The notes below the pieces were generated by a model, which worked only from the letters and a program-made list of their open reading frames with translations, did not search any database and was not told the DNA's origin. Shown piece by piece: positions 1 to 9,383 of a stretch of DNA of 64,000 bases. The DNA comes from Treponema porcinum. Lineage in GTDB: Bacteria; Spirochaetota; Spirochaetia; Treponematales; Treponemataceae. Made by a program: the position numbers and the translations under genes. Location of the stretch: NCBI RefSeq assembly GCF_900167145.1, contig NZ_FUWG01000002.1:310001-374000 (forward strand), given 5' to 3'. Position 1 is the first letter of the stretch. Each line of letters opens with the position of its first letter.

Positions 1-1318
1 CGATTCCAGAATTCAGGTTACAAATAAAAAAGTATCGTGGGAGTTGAGTGCTTCTGAAATAGAAGACAATATGCTTGTCGTTTCCCGGAAAGAACCTGTT
101 GCATCATACGTTCATATAGACAAGAACCGTTCGTTCTCTTTTGCAATGGCAAACGGACTTGATGCTGCTTCAGAAACAGCATACATCAATATTATTGAAG
201 ATTTGAAAAACAATTTGATTTCGTCATTCCCACAGTCTTTGTCAGATACATCGCCGCTTTCGGAGCAGGAAGCCGTATCTTATGTTGCGGTAATGGCAGA
301 AAAAGGCAGATATAATGAGGCAGTTGATGCTGTTCCTCAATCTTTCAAGAAAAGTACGTCGCGAACATATCTTTCTGCACCGTTTTTCAACAATCTTTCA
401 GTAACAAGTGAATCTTTGTTCCGGCAGATGCAGTCTTACAGTGATATGATTCAGGCAGCTGCAGAAACAGGAACTTATGATGTGTTTACCGTAAAAAATC
501 TTGCAGATTATATGTGCATGCATCCAGGTTCTTCTGCAATACATAAACTTCTTCAGAGTACGGCAGAAAGCGAACTGGAAGGAATTACGGTTCTGCAGGC
601 ATCAGGAATACTTTCTGTCTATGCAGATTTATATGAAAAGAATTCTGAACTTGCCGCAATGCTTTCCGGGGCTACTGGAAAATGTATTTCTAAAATAGAA
701 AATTCGTGCAGCTTTGATGATTCTCGTATTACAATCGCAGAAAAAGGAACTCTGCTTTCCGTAATAAACGCTGCCGGTGCAGGAGATGCGCTTTTACGCT
801 ACGGTAAGATTACAGGAAATGCAGACTATGCTGCCGGCGGACGGTTGATTTTGCATTCATACCTAAAAGACAGTGCATCATTTGATTTAAGGACGCTCAG
901 CGAACTGTATCCGGCTGTAGTCCACACAAATATGTATTATCCGCATTATGAAATTATGGCATTTGATAACGGTCAGGCAGTCTGGGCATGGACGTGCGCA
1001 AACAACATCAGCTATGAGAATGACAACGCAGGTGCAATCACCCTTGCCATTGACTTCCCTCTGTCATATACGCATTATGTCATCATAAGCGGAATACAGC
1101 AGTTCAAGACAATCTACATTTATAATATGGCATTCCGTTCTGACTATCGTTTTGAAACTTATAACTCATCCGGCTATGTATACCGTCAGGACAGAAGCAC
1201 GCTGCTTTTGAAATCACGACATCGTTCGGAGATTGAAACAATCCGGCTTATCTATACGGAAAAAGCTGCTGAACAGTCTGATGAAATCCACGAGGAAGAA
1301 GTGGGAACCGGCGAATAG
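1..1318 (+). CDS. Hypothetical protein, 5' end outside the window
   Basis: The reading frame is open to the left edge of the window and no start codon with a ribosome-binding site precedes the first clear codons, so the gene begins upstream and at least 438 residues are its C-terminal part. I do not recognise the family. The visible part is mostly helical and rich in Ser, Ala and Glu up to about residue 300, followed by a strand-rich, aromatic C-terminal region (many Tyr, Phe and Ile) and a short acidic tail. The TolC-like gene starts 64 bases downstream on the same strand, so the protein probably belongs to the same export operon. An envelope location would fit this context, but the signal-peptide region is not visible and this is inference. 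Confidence 0.6.
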   Translation, partial: DSRIQVTNKKVSWELSASEIEDNMLVVSRKEPVASYVHIDKNRSFSFAMANGLDAASETAYINIIEDLKNNLISSFPQSLSDTSPLSEQEAVSYVAVMAEKGRYNEAVDAVPQSFKKSTSRTYLSAPFFNNLSVTSESLFRQMQSYSDMIQAAAETGTYDVFTVKNLADYMCMHPGSSAIHKLLQSTAESELEGITVLQASGILSVYADLYEKNSELAAMLSGATGKCISKIENSCSFDDSRITIAEKGTLLSVINAAGAGDALLRYGKITGNADYAAGGRLILHSYLKDSASFDLRTLSELYPAVVHTNMYYPHYEIMAFDNGQAVWAWTCANNISYENDNAGAITLAIDFPLSYTHYVIISGIQQFKTIYIYNMAFRSDYRFETYNSSGYVYRQDRSTLLLKSRHRSEIETIRLIYTEKAAEQSDEIHEEEVGTGE

Positions 1319-1382
1319 CGGCAGTTTCAGGAGAGAGAATTTTTTTCTTGTAACAAAGACAGAAAAAAACGGTTTATTTTGT

Positions 1383-2801
1383 ATGAAAAAATTAGTGCTC
1401 GGGCTGATGTGTTTTATGATTCCCGCCTGTTTTGCAAGTCCTGATCTGGAAAAATACCTTGAAAATGATCTGGAGCTTAAGAAACTTGCGCTTGAAGTAA
1501 AAAAGGCAGAGCTTTCTTCGGAAGAAACGTCCATTGACACCGGAATAAACGTACAGATTTCTACGGGAACTATAACGCTTGCAGGCGGCGCTGATGATTT
1601 TAACGTAACGCTCAAGCCGTCTGTTACGGCAACTGTTCCAGTACGTTCTAATTTAAAATTTGCCGTTTCGTCATCCGTTGCGGTTGAGTCCGGGGAAGAT
1701 AATTCAAGCAATACAAAATTTTCCCTTTCGGCAGACATTATTTCGGGTGCTTCTCTTTCGCGCAGGCTGAAGCTTATGAATGCGGAGCGGATGCTTTTAA
1801 CGGCACGGCGGAATTTGCAGAACCGCGCACTTGAAGCGGAAAAAGAATTTTACACGGAACTGAAAGCGCTTTTTACTGCGGCAAATGCTATCGTAAAGGC
1901 GCAGCAGACTCTTTATGACGACACAATTGATTTTGAGGACATTAAGGCAAAAGGATATGCTGTTACTTCGTCAAAATACAGGCTGGCAGAATTAAAAGTC
2001 CTTTCTGATTCCCACGACGTAGAAACAAAAATCCGGGAACTTGAACACGACTGCGCAGTTTTTGCTTCAAAATGCAGTGATGAATATAAAACCGGCACAA
2101 AAGCGGAAGATTTTTTGCCGAAAACAATACAGTATGTAGAGCCGGTAGATATTCTGGCGTTTGAAAAAAATCAGTATGCTTCCATAGAAAAAGCCGTCTG
2201 GACATACGAGTACAATTCGCTTGAGCGGAAGTCAGTAAAGAACGTTACGCTTTCTGCGAATGCCGGCTACACCTTGAAAAATTCAAGTACGGCTTCTTCT
2301 GCCAGCCGTTCCGATATGTCGGATACGGTTGATGCAGGGGCGACTGCCGGGCTGTACGGCTTGAGTCTGGGAGCAGGCGTTTCGTTTCCGGTGGAAAATC
2401 CTGGAAATCCGGTGTATTCGCTTTCTGCGTCTGTTGATCCGGCGGAATTCCGCAAGGCGCGCATAACGACGGAAAAAAACGGTTATTCAGAAGAGCAGGA
2501 CCTGATTGCAATTCAGTCTGCGGAGGAAGATTACGATACTTCCGTGGTAGACCAGCAGCAGTCTTTGAGCGACATTATCTGGTCAAGGCAGACAAATGCA
2601 GAAACGTATGAGATGTACGTTCGTCTTGAAAAGGATATGGCGGAATACCTTAAGGCAGGGATAATTACGGAAAGTGAATATTTAAATGCTTTTGCAAACA
2701 GGGAGCAGTACCGCCTTCAGCTTCTGATAAATGACATTGACCTGATTATTTATAACAATACGACAAAGCTTCTGTTCTGCCGTGATGAAGAAATTTTATA
2801 G
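1383..2801 (+). CDS. TolC-like outer membrane efflux protein
   Basis: Predicted 472-residue outer-membrane channel component of a tripartite exporter. The frame extends upstream to 1233, but the ATG at 1383 starts a clear signal peptide (MKKLVLGLMCF followed by a cleavage-type CFAS), so I place the start there. After it come long heptad-like helical stretches (about residues 25-50, 140-260 and 380-470) separated by Ser/Thr/Gly-rich segments with alternating hydrophobic residues that look like beta strands, the pattern of the OEP/TolC family. The membrane fusion gene follows 9 bases downstream and a MacB-type ABC pair comes after that, which supports the role. Known treponemes carry a comparable cluster of TolC-like genes beside a MacAB-like system. 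Sequence similarity in this family is low, so the call rests on architecture plus context. Confidence 0.75.
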   Translation: MKKLVLGLMCFMIPACFASPDLEKYLENDLELKKLALEVKKAELSSEETSIDTGINVQISTGTITLAGGADDFNVTLKPSVTATVPVRSNLKFAVSSSVAVESGEDNSSNTKFSLSADIISGASLSRRLKLMNAERMLLTARRNLQNRALEAEKEFYTELKALFTAANAIVKAQQTLYDDTIDFEDIKAKGYAVTSSKYRLAELKVLSDSHDVETKIRELEHDCAVFASKCSDEYKTGTKAEDFLPKTIQYVEPVDILAFEKNQYASIEKAVWTYEYNSLERKSVKNVTLSANAGYTLKNSSTASSASRSDMSDTVDAGATAGLYGLSLGAGVSFPVENPGNPVYSLSASVDPAEFRKARITTEKNGYSEEQDLIAIQSAEEDYDTSVVDQQQSLSDIIWSRQTNAETYEMYVRLEKDMAEYLKAGIITESEYLNAFANREQYRLQLLINDIDLIIYNNTTKLLFCRDEEIL

Positions 2802-2810
2802 GAAAATACG

Positions 2811-3842
2811 ATGGGTAAAAAAACAGTTTCTGCCGGAAAGAAAATAACTATATGCATAATTGCGGCGGTGGCAGTCATTTCAGTAGCTGTTGCGGTGAAA
2901 AAAATTTCCGGAAGGGCGAAGGCGTCTGCTTCGCTTTATACGGTAAAGACGGAAATTTACGAAAACGTAATTGAAATTGCCGGTACGATTTCTGCGGCGG
3001 AACAGCAGACGCTTCAGGCGCTTAGCGACGGTACTGTTCTTGCCGTATACGTTGAAAAAGGCGATACGGTAAAAAAAGGCGACATTATCATTCAGCTTGA
3101 TGCAACGGAGCAGGAATACAATCTTGCAAAGCTTGACTACGATATGGCATCGACGAAAATTACAGGTTCGCAGAAACAGCGCCTTTCCCTTCTTCAGAAA
3201 ATTGAGGACAGAAAAGTAAAGGCAACTTTTGACGGAATAATTGCAGATCTTGATGTTTCCGTCGGCGATTCAATGGAAGCAAAGGATTCTGTAGGAACGC
3301 TCGTAAACGTAGATTATCTGATTGCAGAAGTTGAAATACCGGAAACAGACGTTTCAAATCTGAAAACCGGACAAAAAGTTGAATTTAGTTTTCCGGCATA
3401 TAACGGAACGGTTGAAGGGTATGTTGTAAGCTGGCCGGCAATAGGTGAAGTTACAAGCCGCGGTGCGACTATTGTAAAGGCAAAAATTCGTATTGATGAC
3501 TATCCTCCGCAAATTTTACCGAACTATTCTTTTACCGGAAAAATACAGATTACAGAACCGGTTGAAAATGTGATTGTAGAATCGTATGCCGTTGCGCGTG
3601 AAAAGGGCAGGGCATACGTGGAACTTGCCGCAACTGGCGAAAGGATATATGTAAATGTTTCACCATACGGTAGCGGCTATCTTAAAATTGAAAACGGTCT
3701 TTCCGGCGGCGAAGTCTTAAAAGCCCAGAGCGCACCCAAACGTTCAGGAACTGACCGTGCCAGACAAAAAAATGATTTTTCAAAAAACAACGAAAATCGC
3801 GGCGGACCGATGGGCGGCGGAATGGGAAGACCGCCTTTTTAA
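2811..3842 (+). CDS. Membrane fusion protein (MacA/HlyD family)
   Basis: Predicted 343-residue periplasmic adaptor that links the inner-membrane ABC transporter to the TolC-like channel. It has an N-terminal membrane anchor (about residues 10-30), then a split biotinyl-lipoyl domain: a first half with VEKGDTVKKGDII near residues 82-95, a short helical hairpin around LDYDMASTKITGSQKQRL, and a second half with KVKATFDGIIADL near 140. A beta-barrel domain (IPETDVSNLKTGQKVEF) and a membrane-proximal domain follow. The hairpin is much shorter than in E. coli MacA. The C-terminus ends in a Gly/Pro/Met/Arg-rich tail (RGGPMGGGMGRPP), probably disordered. The ATG follows a ribosome-binding site and lies 9 bases after the TolC-like stop, so the two are almost surely cotranscribed. 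Confidence 0.85.
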   Translation: MGKKTVSAGKKITICIIAAVAVISVAVAVKKISGRAKASASLYTVKTEIYENVIEIAGTISAAEQQTLQALSDGTVLAVYVEKGDTVKKGDIIIQLDATEQEYNLAKLDYDMASTKITGSQKQRLSLLQKIEDRKVKATFDGIIADLDVSVGDSMEAKDSVGTLVNVDYLIAEVEIPETDVSNLKTGQKVEFSFPAYNGTVEGYVVSWPAIGEVTSRGATIVKAKIRIDDYPPQILPNYSFTGKIQITEPVENVIVESYAVAREKGRAYVELAATGERIYVNVSPYGSGYLKIENGLSGGEVLKAQSAPKRSGTDRARQKNDFSKNNENRGGPMGGGMGRPPF

Positions 3843-3909
3843 TGTGCGTTCCCTGCTATTTGTTTTGGCAAATATCATTTGGTTTTATTTGATTTTATAA
3901 GGATGTGAA

Positions 3910-4638
3910 ATGGCGGAAACTGTCATCCGTATGGAAAACGTAACGAAAGTATATAAAATCGGTCAGTCTGAAGTTCACGCTCTGCGCGGAATTACGTTCA
4001 GCGTAAAGCAGGGAGAATTCGTTTCTATAATGGGACCGTCCGGCTCCGGAAAATCGACCTGTATGAATATGATTGGCTGTCTTGATCGTCCTTCCGGCGG
4101 AATAGTCGAGATAAACGGTACGGAAACGGCAAAAATGACGGAGAAGGAACTTGCTTCGCTCAGAAACAGGACAATCGGTTTTGTGTTTCAGCAGTATCAC
4201 CTTCTTCCGGGAATGACAGTTCTTGAAAACGTTATGCTTCCGCTTCGCTATCAGGGAATTGAAAAGCCGGAGCGCGTACGTCTTGCAAAAGAAGTGCTTG
4301 AGCGCGTTGAAATGGAGAACAGACTTTCTCACCGTCCTAGCGAGCTTTCCGGCGGACAGAAACAGCGCGTGGCAATTGCGCGTGCGATGGTCACAAAACC
4401 GCATATAATTCTTGCGGATGAACCGACCGGCGCACTTGACAGCAAGACAGGACTACAGGTTCTGAACCTGTTTAGGGAAATAAACAGTGCGGGAACGACA
4501 ATTGTAATTGTTACCCATGACGGCGGAATCGGTGCAAGTGCAAACCGCTGTATACGGATTTTTGACGGCAATATTCAGTCAGATGAAGAGCAGATTCCTG
4601 TTATGCCGTTTTATGCTATGGCGGAAGAAAATGCTTGA
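3910..4638 (+). CDS. ABC transporter ATP-binding protein (MacB/LolD type)
   Basis: The 242-residue protein is a complete ABC ATPase that energises the permease encoded next. Walker A is GPSGSGKST at residues 42-50, the Q-loop lies in FVFQQYHLLPGMTVLENV, the signature LSGGQKQR is at 146-153, and Walker B IILADEP is at 166-172, followed by a D-loop ALDS and a switch histidine in VTHDG. The sequence FQQYHLLPGMTVLENVMLPL is typical of the LolD/MacB/FtsE subfamily used for lipoprotein and antimicrobial-peptide export rather than import. A 67-base gap separates it from the membrane fusion gene, and its last 8 bases overlap the permease start (ATGCTTGA), which indicates translational coupling with the permease. 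Confidence 0.93.
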   Translation: MAETVIRMENVTKVYKIGQSEVHALRGITFSVKQGEFVSIMGPSGSGKSTCMNMIGCLDRPSGGIVEINGTETAKMTEKELASLRNRTIGFVFQQYHLLPGMTVLENVMLPLRYQGIEKPERVRLAKEVLERVEMENRLSHRPSELSGGQKQRVAIARAMVTKPHIILADEPTGALDSKTGLQVLNLFREINSAGTTIVIVTHDGGIGASANRCIRIFDGNIQSDEEQIPVMPFYAMAEENA

Positions 4639-5824
4639 GGATTTTTTTAATGCGCTGCAAAATTTCAGGCGGCAGAAAACACGTACGTTCCTCTCTCTTC
4701 TAGGTGTTATTATAGGAGTTGCATCTGTTATTGTAATTACGAGTATGGGTTCAAGCTCTACGCAGGAAATAAAAGATATGTTTGGAACGGCAGGTCTTGA
4801 CGTAGTAAGCGTATCGAAAGGCTTTATGAGGCGCAGGCGTGATGCTGTTACGATTACGTTTGACGAATCTTTCCGGGAAAAACTGTTTGGCAATCTGAGT
4901 GACATAAAAAAAATCTGGTATAAAAATTCGATGAGCGCAACGCTTTCTTACGGCGATACTAGTTCTACGATGAGCTGCAGTGCCGTAGAATACGGCTATC
5001 TTGAAATGTACGGAATTCAGCTTTCCGAAGGGCGTTTTTTTACCGTTACGGAAGATTATTACGGTATGCAGAAAATTATTTTGGGAAAGACAGTCGTTGA
5101 TGCGCTTTTCCCTGACGGCGGTGCAGTCGGAAAATACATTCTTGTTACGAACGGAAGCATATCGTTCAGTTTTGAAGTTGTAGGCGTATTGAAAGAGCAG
5201 ACGTCCGGCATGGAAGATACAAGCAATTCTGCGTACATTCCGCGCGGTTTCTATGCAAAAAAAATTACGCCTAATCCTGCTGCGGCAACTGTTCTTGTTC
5301 AGGCGGTAAGTCCTGCAAAGGCGGCGGAACTTGTCGGCAAAATTGAAGAATACTGCAATAACCTTACGGGAACGGCGTATTCGGTGAATGTTATGTCGAT
5401 GCAGACAATGCTGAATCAGATGGATGAAATTACTACTACGATGAGCGTTATGCTGAGCGCAATTGCGGCAATTTCTCTGCTTGTAGGCGGAATAGGTATT
5501 ATGAATATTATGATTGTTACCGTTACAGAGCGGCGGCAGGAAATCGGAATACGCAAGGCGCTTGGTGCAAGTCCGCTTGATATACGGCGTCAGTTTCTGG
5601 TGGAATCCGCTGCAATCACCCTGATTGGCGGCATACTCGGAATCCTCATAGGCATTTCGGTGAGCCTTATAGTAGAGGGAATAAAAGGGCAGGCGTTTGT
5701 CGTCAGTTTCTGGGCGTGTGCCGTTTCTTTCGTTTTTTCTGTTTTTGTAGGAATTTTCTTCGGGCTTAATCCTGCCGCACGAGCCGCAAAACTTGACCCG
5801 GTACTTGCGCTTTCCGGGGAATGA
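4631..5824 (+). CDS. MacB-type ABC permease (FtsX domain)
   Basis: Predicted 397-residue inner-membrane permease. The open frame begins at 4508, but the region before 4631 lies in the ATPase gene; the ATG at 4631 gives the normal family start (LEDFFNALQNFRRQKTRTFLSLLGVIIGVASVIV). The layout is one N-terminal membrane segment (about residues 18-40), a periplasmic MacB_PCD-like domain (about 45-260), then three membrane segments that form the FtsX domain, with the conserved RRQEIGIRKALGA near residue 305 and the terminal NPAARAAKLDPVLAL motif. Together with the upstream genes it completes a MacAB-TolC-like exporter. Substrates cannot be inferred from sequence. A bidirectional hairpin terminator follows the gene. 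Confidence 0.9.
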   Translation: MLEDFFNALQNFRRQKTRTFLSLLGVIIGVASVIVITSMGSSSTQEIKDMFGTAGLDVVSVSKGFMRRRRDAVTITFDESFREKLFGNLSDIKKIWYKNSMSATLSYGDTSSTMSCSAVEYGYLEMYGIQLSEGRFFTVTEDYYGMQKIILGKTVVDALFPDGGAVGKYILVTNGSISFSFEVVGVLKEQTSGMEDTSNSAYIPRGFYAKKITPNPAAATVLVQAVSPAKAAELVGKIEEYCNNLTGTAYSVNVMSMQTMLNQMDEITTTMSVMLSAIAAISLLVGGIGIMNIMIVTVTERRQEIGIRKALGASPLDIRRQFLVESAAITLIGGILGILIGISVSLIVEGIKGQAFVVSFWACAVSFVFSVFVGIFFGLNPAARAAKLDPVLALSGE

Positions 5825-5847
5825 AAAGCCGCCTTTTCTGCAAAAAT

Positions 5848-5881
5848 AAAAAGCAGCCTGTAAAACTACGTGCTGCTTTTT
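5848..5881. terminator. Bidirectional rho-independent terminator
   Basis: AAAAAGCAGC at 5848-5857 pairs perfectly with GCTGCTTTTT at 5872-5881. The stem is flanked by A and T runs on both sides, so it can end the export operon on the plus strand and the tRNA-Arg transcript on the minus strand. Confidence 0.85.
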
Positions 5882-5882
5882 A

Positions 5883-5956
5883 TGACTCATACACGAGTCG
5901 AACGTGCGACCTTTTGCTTAGGAGGCAAATGCTCTATCCAGCTGAGCTAATGAGTC
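5883..5956 (-). tRNA. tRNA-Arg (anticodon CCT)
   Basis: Read on the minus strand, the 74-nt sequence folds as a cloverleaf: acceptor GACTCAT/ATGAGTC, D arm with AGCTCAGCTGGATAGAGC, anticodon stem TTTGC/GCAAA around loop CTCCTAA (anticodon CCT, reading AGG), T arm with GTTCGA, and discriminator A. The 3' CCA is not encoded. Confidence 0.95.
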
Positions 5957-5966
5957 AAGTAATCCT

Positions 5967-5995
5967 ATTTTACATAATTCCATTTAGAAAAACAA
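5967..5995 (-). promoter_or_regulatory. Promoter of tRNA-Arg(CCT)
   Basis: On the minus strand TTGTTT (5990-5995) and TAAAAT (5967-5972) are separated by 17 bases. The predicted start lies about four bases before the tRNA 5' end. Confidence 0.65.
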
Positions 5996-6058
5996 GATGG
6001 CATAAACTTTTTTCACAAAATCCTAATTCAGCCTTTTGTTTTCTCCGATAAATGGACT

Positions 6059-9000
6059 ATGAAACTATCTAATAAACCAAACATAGCGGCAGGAATTGTT
6101 CTGCTGCTTGTGGCAGCTTTTTTTTCTATATCTCTGATTCTTCAGGCACTTGATTTTGGAAGTTTTGGTCCGGGAAGGGAAAATCTTTTGTATCAGCTTG
6201 GCTCTATGCTGACGTCAGTGTACGGCTTTTCAAGCATTTTAATTCCTGTATTTTTATTTTATGCGGCGATTTCCTGTTTTGCTTCACGGTGGACTGCCCG
6301 AAAATCCATGCAGCTTCTGACGGCAGTTATTCCGTTTTTTACGGCTGTAGGAATTGAAAAGGTTTGCAGAATGATTGTAAATCATACGACGGATAATTTT
6401 GCATTTATCAAGATTGTTTTGACGTCTATTATAGGCGTAATGCTCGTTATTATAGAAATTCTTTCTGCCGGAATGCTTGCAGATAAAATAAGCGGCGTTT
6501 CAACAAACGGCAAAAAATCCGGCGGACGTAGAACGGTAAAAATACCGGACGGACAGAACGACGCTTCTTTTGAGGATATAAACACTTCGGAATATGATGC
6601 GGACGAAGAAACTGTTTTTGACGGTGCCGATTTTAGCGTAACAGAATTTTCAGATGGTTCAAATGGTTCTGGCGTTCAGGAAGAGCTTTCAGAAAAAGAT
6701 GCATCTGTTTCTGACGAACCGTATGCAGACGGAAATTCGGACGCTTGGGATAAAGGCGCAGGCGATTACGACGAAACGGCTGCATCCGAAACCGTAGCGG
6801 AAGATCCGTACAGTCTTGCATCTCTAGAAGAAACATCTTCTCCGGCACAGGCTGATGAAACGGTGCAGGCGCATTTTCCGGAGCGAAGCAGCACCAAAGA
6901 GGAAGATCCGTTCACCGGCGTGTTCGACGATATTCCGGAAGAGGACGAAATTCCTGAAAATCCGGCTTCTCTCATAACGCAGGAAGAATATGCGGCGCTC
7001 ACGGATTTTTCCGATGAAAACGAAGACTCCGGCGATGACGATACTTCGGATGAAATCGAATGGCCGGAAGAGGACGAAATAAAGGCAAAGGCCGGGAATA
7101 CTTTTCAGGCAGAAACGGTCGTAGATGAAGATATAAATGCAGAATCAGAGGGTGATGCCGGCGGTACGGAAGAGACTTCTGTTTTTGAAAATACGGAAGA
7201 AAAGGAAGAACCGTTTACCGTTCCTGACCACGAAGAAATTTCTTTGGAGGAAAATCCATTTGAAGATTTTTCTGATGCGAACGGAGATGAAGGAAATCTT
7301 GCAGAGGAAGTTCTGTCTGCATCAGATACGGCTGCAACGCTTGATCCCGATTTTTTTGATATAGATATGAACGAAGAAACTCCGGAAGAGGAGGAAGAAG
7401 AAGCCGCTTTAGAAGGGCGGACAGGCGGATTTGAAGCGAACGGGAAGGGCGCGGAAAATGATAAAGATGCGCCTTACGAAACGGAAGAGCGCGTTGAAGA
7501 AGTAAATCCGTTTGAAACGCCGGAAACGTCGCTCTCTGTGGAAGTTTTTGATGATATGGAAAAGGAAATCCGCGACGAATTGAAAGGAAAGAAATTCACT
7601 TTTACCGAGCCGGAACAGCAGTCTGATTTTGACAGCCAGGAAATGCCGGAAAACAAGATTTCAGATTCTCTTTCTGCACAGAATTCAGCAGCTTCAAGCC
7701 GTGCAAGGGCGAAAGGACCGTATAAAATTCCTACGTCGCTTCTGGAAGAATACGAAAACGACCAGTACTGGATTATTGACGAGCAGACAAAAGCCGATTC
7801 TCTTAAACTTAAAGAAACTCTTAACCAGTTTAATATCGAAGCGGAAATTATCGGCATAAAAAAAGGTCCTGTCGTCACGATGTTTGAACTTGCTCCTGCT
7901 CCGGGCGTAAAACTTAGCAAAATCGTAACGCTACAGGATAATATTGCGCTCAGTCTTGCGGCAAGTTCTGTCCGTATTGTAGCTCCTATTCCAGGGCGTG
8001 CGGCGGTCGGTATTGAAGTTCCGAACAAGCACCGTTCTATAGTCAGTTTCCGCGAAATGATTGAGCAGGATTTGCCGGAGTACAATAAAATGGCAATTCC
8101 TGTAATTTTGGGAAAAGACATTCTTGGAAAGGCGCAGCTGCTTGACCTTGTAAAAACGCCGCATCTTCTGATTGCCGGAGCAACTGGTGCCGGAAAATCA
8201 GTCTGCGTGAACTCGATGATTCTTTCAATTTTGTACAAGCGTTCTCCACAGCAGGTAAAACTTATCCTTGTTGATCCGAAAGTCGTTGAACTTAAGCTGT
8301 ACAACGATATTCCGCATCTTCTGACTCCTGTAATCACCGAGCCGAAGCGCGCGCTCCAGTCACTGCAATATTGTCTGTGCGAAATGGAACGCCGGTATGC
8401 CCTTCTTGACGGTATGGGCGTACGCGATATTTCAAGTTACAACAGGCGCATTGAGGAACGGAACATCTGCACGGAAAAACTGCCGTATATCGTCGTCATT
8501 ATTGATGAATTTGCAGATTTGATGGCTACAACCGGTAAAGAACTTGAGTCTACGATTGCCAGACTTGCCGCGATGAGCCGCGCCGTCGGAATTCATCTTG
8601 TCCTTGCAACCCAGCGTCCGTCAATCGACGTTATCACCGGTCTTATCAAGGCAAACATTCCGACCAGAATTGCATTTATGGTCGCTTCAAAAATGGACAG
8701 CCGCATCATCATAGATCAGGTGGGCGCGGAAATGCTTTTGGGAAAAGGCGATATGCTTTATGCAAGCGCCGTTGATCCGTTCCCGGTTCGTATTCAGGGA
8801 ACATTTGTAAGCGACAACGATGTTGAAAAAGTCGTTGAATATGTAAAATCTTACGGCGAGCCGGAATATATTGATGATGAGATTTTTGTTGATGACGACG
8901 ACGTTGATTTAGGACCAAGCCTGTTTAATGAAGGCGCAGATCCGTTGTATGATCAGGCGCTAGATATTGTCATTCAGGCAGGAAAAGCAAGTGCTTCATA

Positions 9001-9127
9001 CATTCAGAGGCGTCTTAAGATAGGTTATAACCGCGCCGCGCGCCTTGTAGAAGAAATGGAAGAACGTGGAATAGTCGGTCCTGCAAACGGCTCAAAACCG
9101 CGCGAGGTCATTCACATTCCGAGCTAG
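6059..9127 (+). CDS. ftsK: DNA translocase FtsK/SpoIIIE
   Basis: ATP-driven DNA pump that moves chromosome ends through the division septum. The 1022-residue protein has four N-terminal membrane segments within about residues 10-145, then a very acidic linker of roughly 400 residues (rich in Glu, Asp, Ser and Thr, about 160-560), then the RecA-like motor. Walker A is GATGAGKS at residues 707-714, Walker B lies in YIVVIIDEFADLM, and ATQRPS follows. The C-terminal winged-helix gamma domain (ASASYIQRRLKIGYNRAARLVEEMEERG) normally reads KOPS-type polar DNA motifs. The linker is unusually long and acidic compared with the Bacillus protein. The chosen ATG is the first one before the hydrophobic segment. 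The gene lies between two tRNA-Arg genes. Confidence 0.95.
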   Translation: MKLSNKPNIAAGIVLLLVAAFFSISLILQALDFGSFGPGRENLLYQLGSMLTSVYGFSSILIPVFLFYAAISCFASRWTARKSMQLLTAVIPFFTAVGIEKVCRMIVNHTTDNFAFIKIVLTSIIGVMLVIIEILSAGMLADKISGVSTNGKKSGGRRTVKIPDGQNDASFEDINTSEYDADEETVFDGADFSVTEFSDGSNGSGVQEELSEKDASVSDEPYADGNSDAWDKGAGDYDETAASETVAEDPYSLASLEETSSPAQADETVQAHFPERSSTKEEDPFTGVFDDIPEEDEIPENPASLITQEEYAALTDFSDENEDSGDDDTSDEIEWPEEDEIKAKAGNTFQAETVVDEDINAESEGDAGGTEETSVFENTEEKEEPFTVPDHEEISLEENPFEDFSDANGDEGNLAEEVLSASDTAATLDPDFFDIDMNEETPEEEEEEAALEGRTGGFEANGKGAENDKDAPYETEERVEEVNPFETPETSLSVEVFDDMEKEIRDELKGKKFTFTEPEQQSDFDSQEMPENKISDSLSAQNSAASSRARAKGPYKIPTSLLEEYENDQYWIIDEQTKADSLKLKETLNQFNIEAEIIGIKKGPVVTMFELAPAPGVKLSKIVTLQDNIALSLAASSVRIVAPIPGRAAVGIEVPNKHRSIVSFREMIEQDLPEYNKMAIPVILGKDILGKAQLLDLVKTPHLLIAGATGAGKSVCVNSMILSILYKRSPQQVKLILVDPKVVELKLYNDIPHLLTPVITEPKRALQSLQYCLCEMERRYALLDGMGVRDISSYNRRIEERNICTEKLPYIVVIIDEFADLMATTGKELESTIARLAAMSRAVGIHLVLATQRPSIDVITGLIKANIPTRIAFMVASKMDSRIIIDQVGAEMLLGKGDMLYASAVDPFPVRIQGTFVSDNDVEKVVEYVKSYGEPEYIDDEIFVDDDDVDLGPSLFNEGADPLYDQALDIVIQAGKASASYIQRRLKIGYNRAARLVEEMEERGIVGPANGSKPREVIHIPS

Positions 9128-9171
9128 ATTCTCAGCAAAGGAGAGGCGGAATAGAAAAATCGCGCAGTTTA

Positions 9172-9200
9172 TTGATACTTTTCTTCGTAAACTGTATAGT
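9172..9200 (+). promoter_or_regulatory. Promoter of tRNA-Arg(CCG)
   Basis: TTGATA (9172-9177) and TATAGT (9195-9200) lie 17 bases apart, 14 bases upstream of the tRNA. Confidence 0.8.
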
Positions 9201-9214
9201 ATAAAGGCATTTTT

Positions 9215-9288
9215 GAGGGATTGGCTCAATTGGATAGAGCGTTGGCCTCCGGAGCCGAAGGTTGCGTGTTCGAATCACGTATCCCTCA
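9215..9288 (+). tRNA. tRNA-Arg (anticodon CCG)
   Basis: The 74-nt cloverleaf has acceptor GAGGGAT/ATCCCTC, D arm GGCTCAATTGGATAGAGC, anticodon stem TTGGC/GCCGA with loop CTCCGGA (anticodon CCG, reading CGG), T arm with GTTCGAAT, and discriminator A. CCA is not encoded. Confidence 0.95.
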
Positions 9289-9291
9289 AGT

Positions 9292-9330
9292 AAAAAGGCT
9301 GGTTTTGAAAAAGCAAGACCAGCCTTTTTT
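9292..9330 (+). terminator. Terminator after tRNA-Arg(CCG)
   Basis: AAAAAGGCTGGT (9292-9303) pairs with ACCAGCCTTTTTT (9318-9330) and ends in a T run three bases after the tRNA. Confidence 0.85.
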
Positions 9331-9383
9331 ATTTATCATACAGTTGCGCGGTGAAAAATTCTCCGGCGCGTATATGTATGTGC

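Noticed and set aside
4751..5890. 379-codon minus-strand open frame opposite the MacB permease
   Set aside because: It mirrors a clear permease gene and its translation is rich in Arg, His and Asn without any recognisable motif.
7474..8337. 287-codon open frame on the minus strand opposite ftsK
   Set aside because: It lies entirely inside the conserved ftsK coding region, has no ribosome-binding site, and the protein is low-complexity and Ser/Ile-rich.
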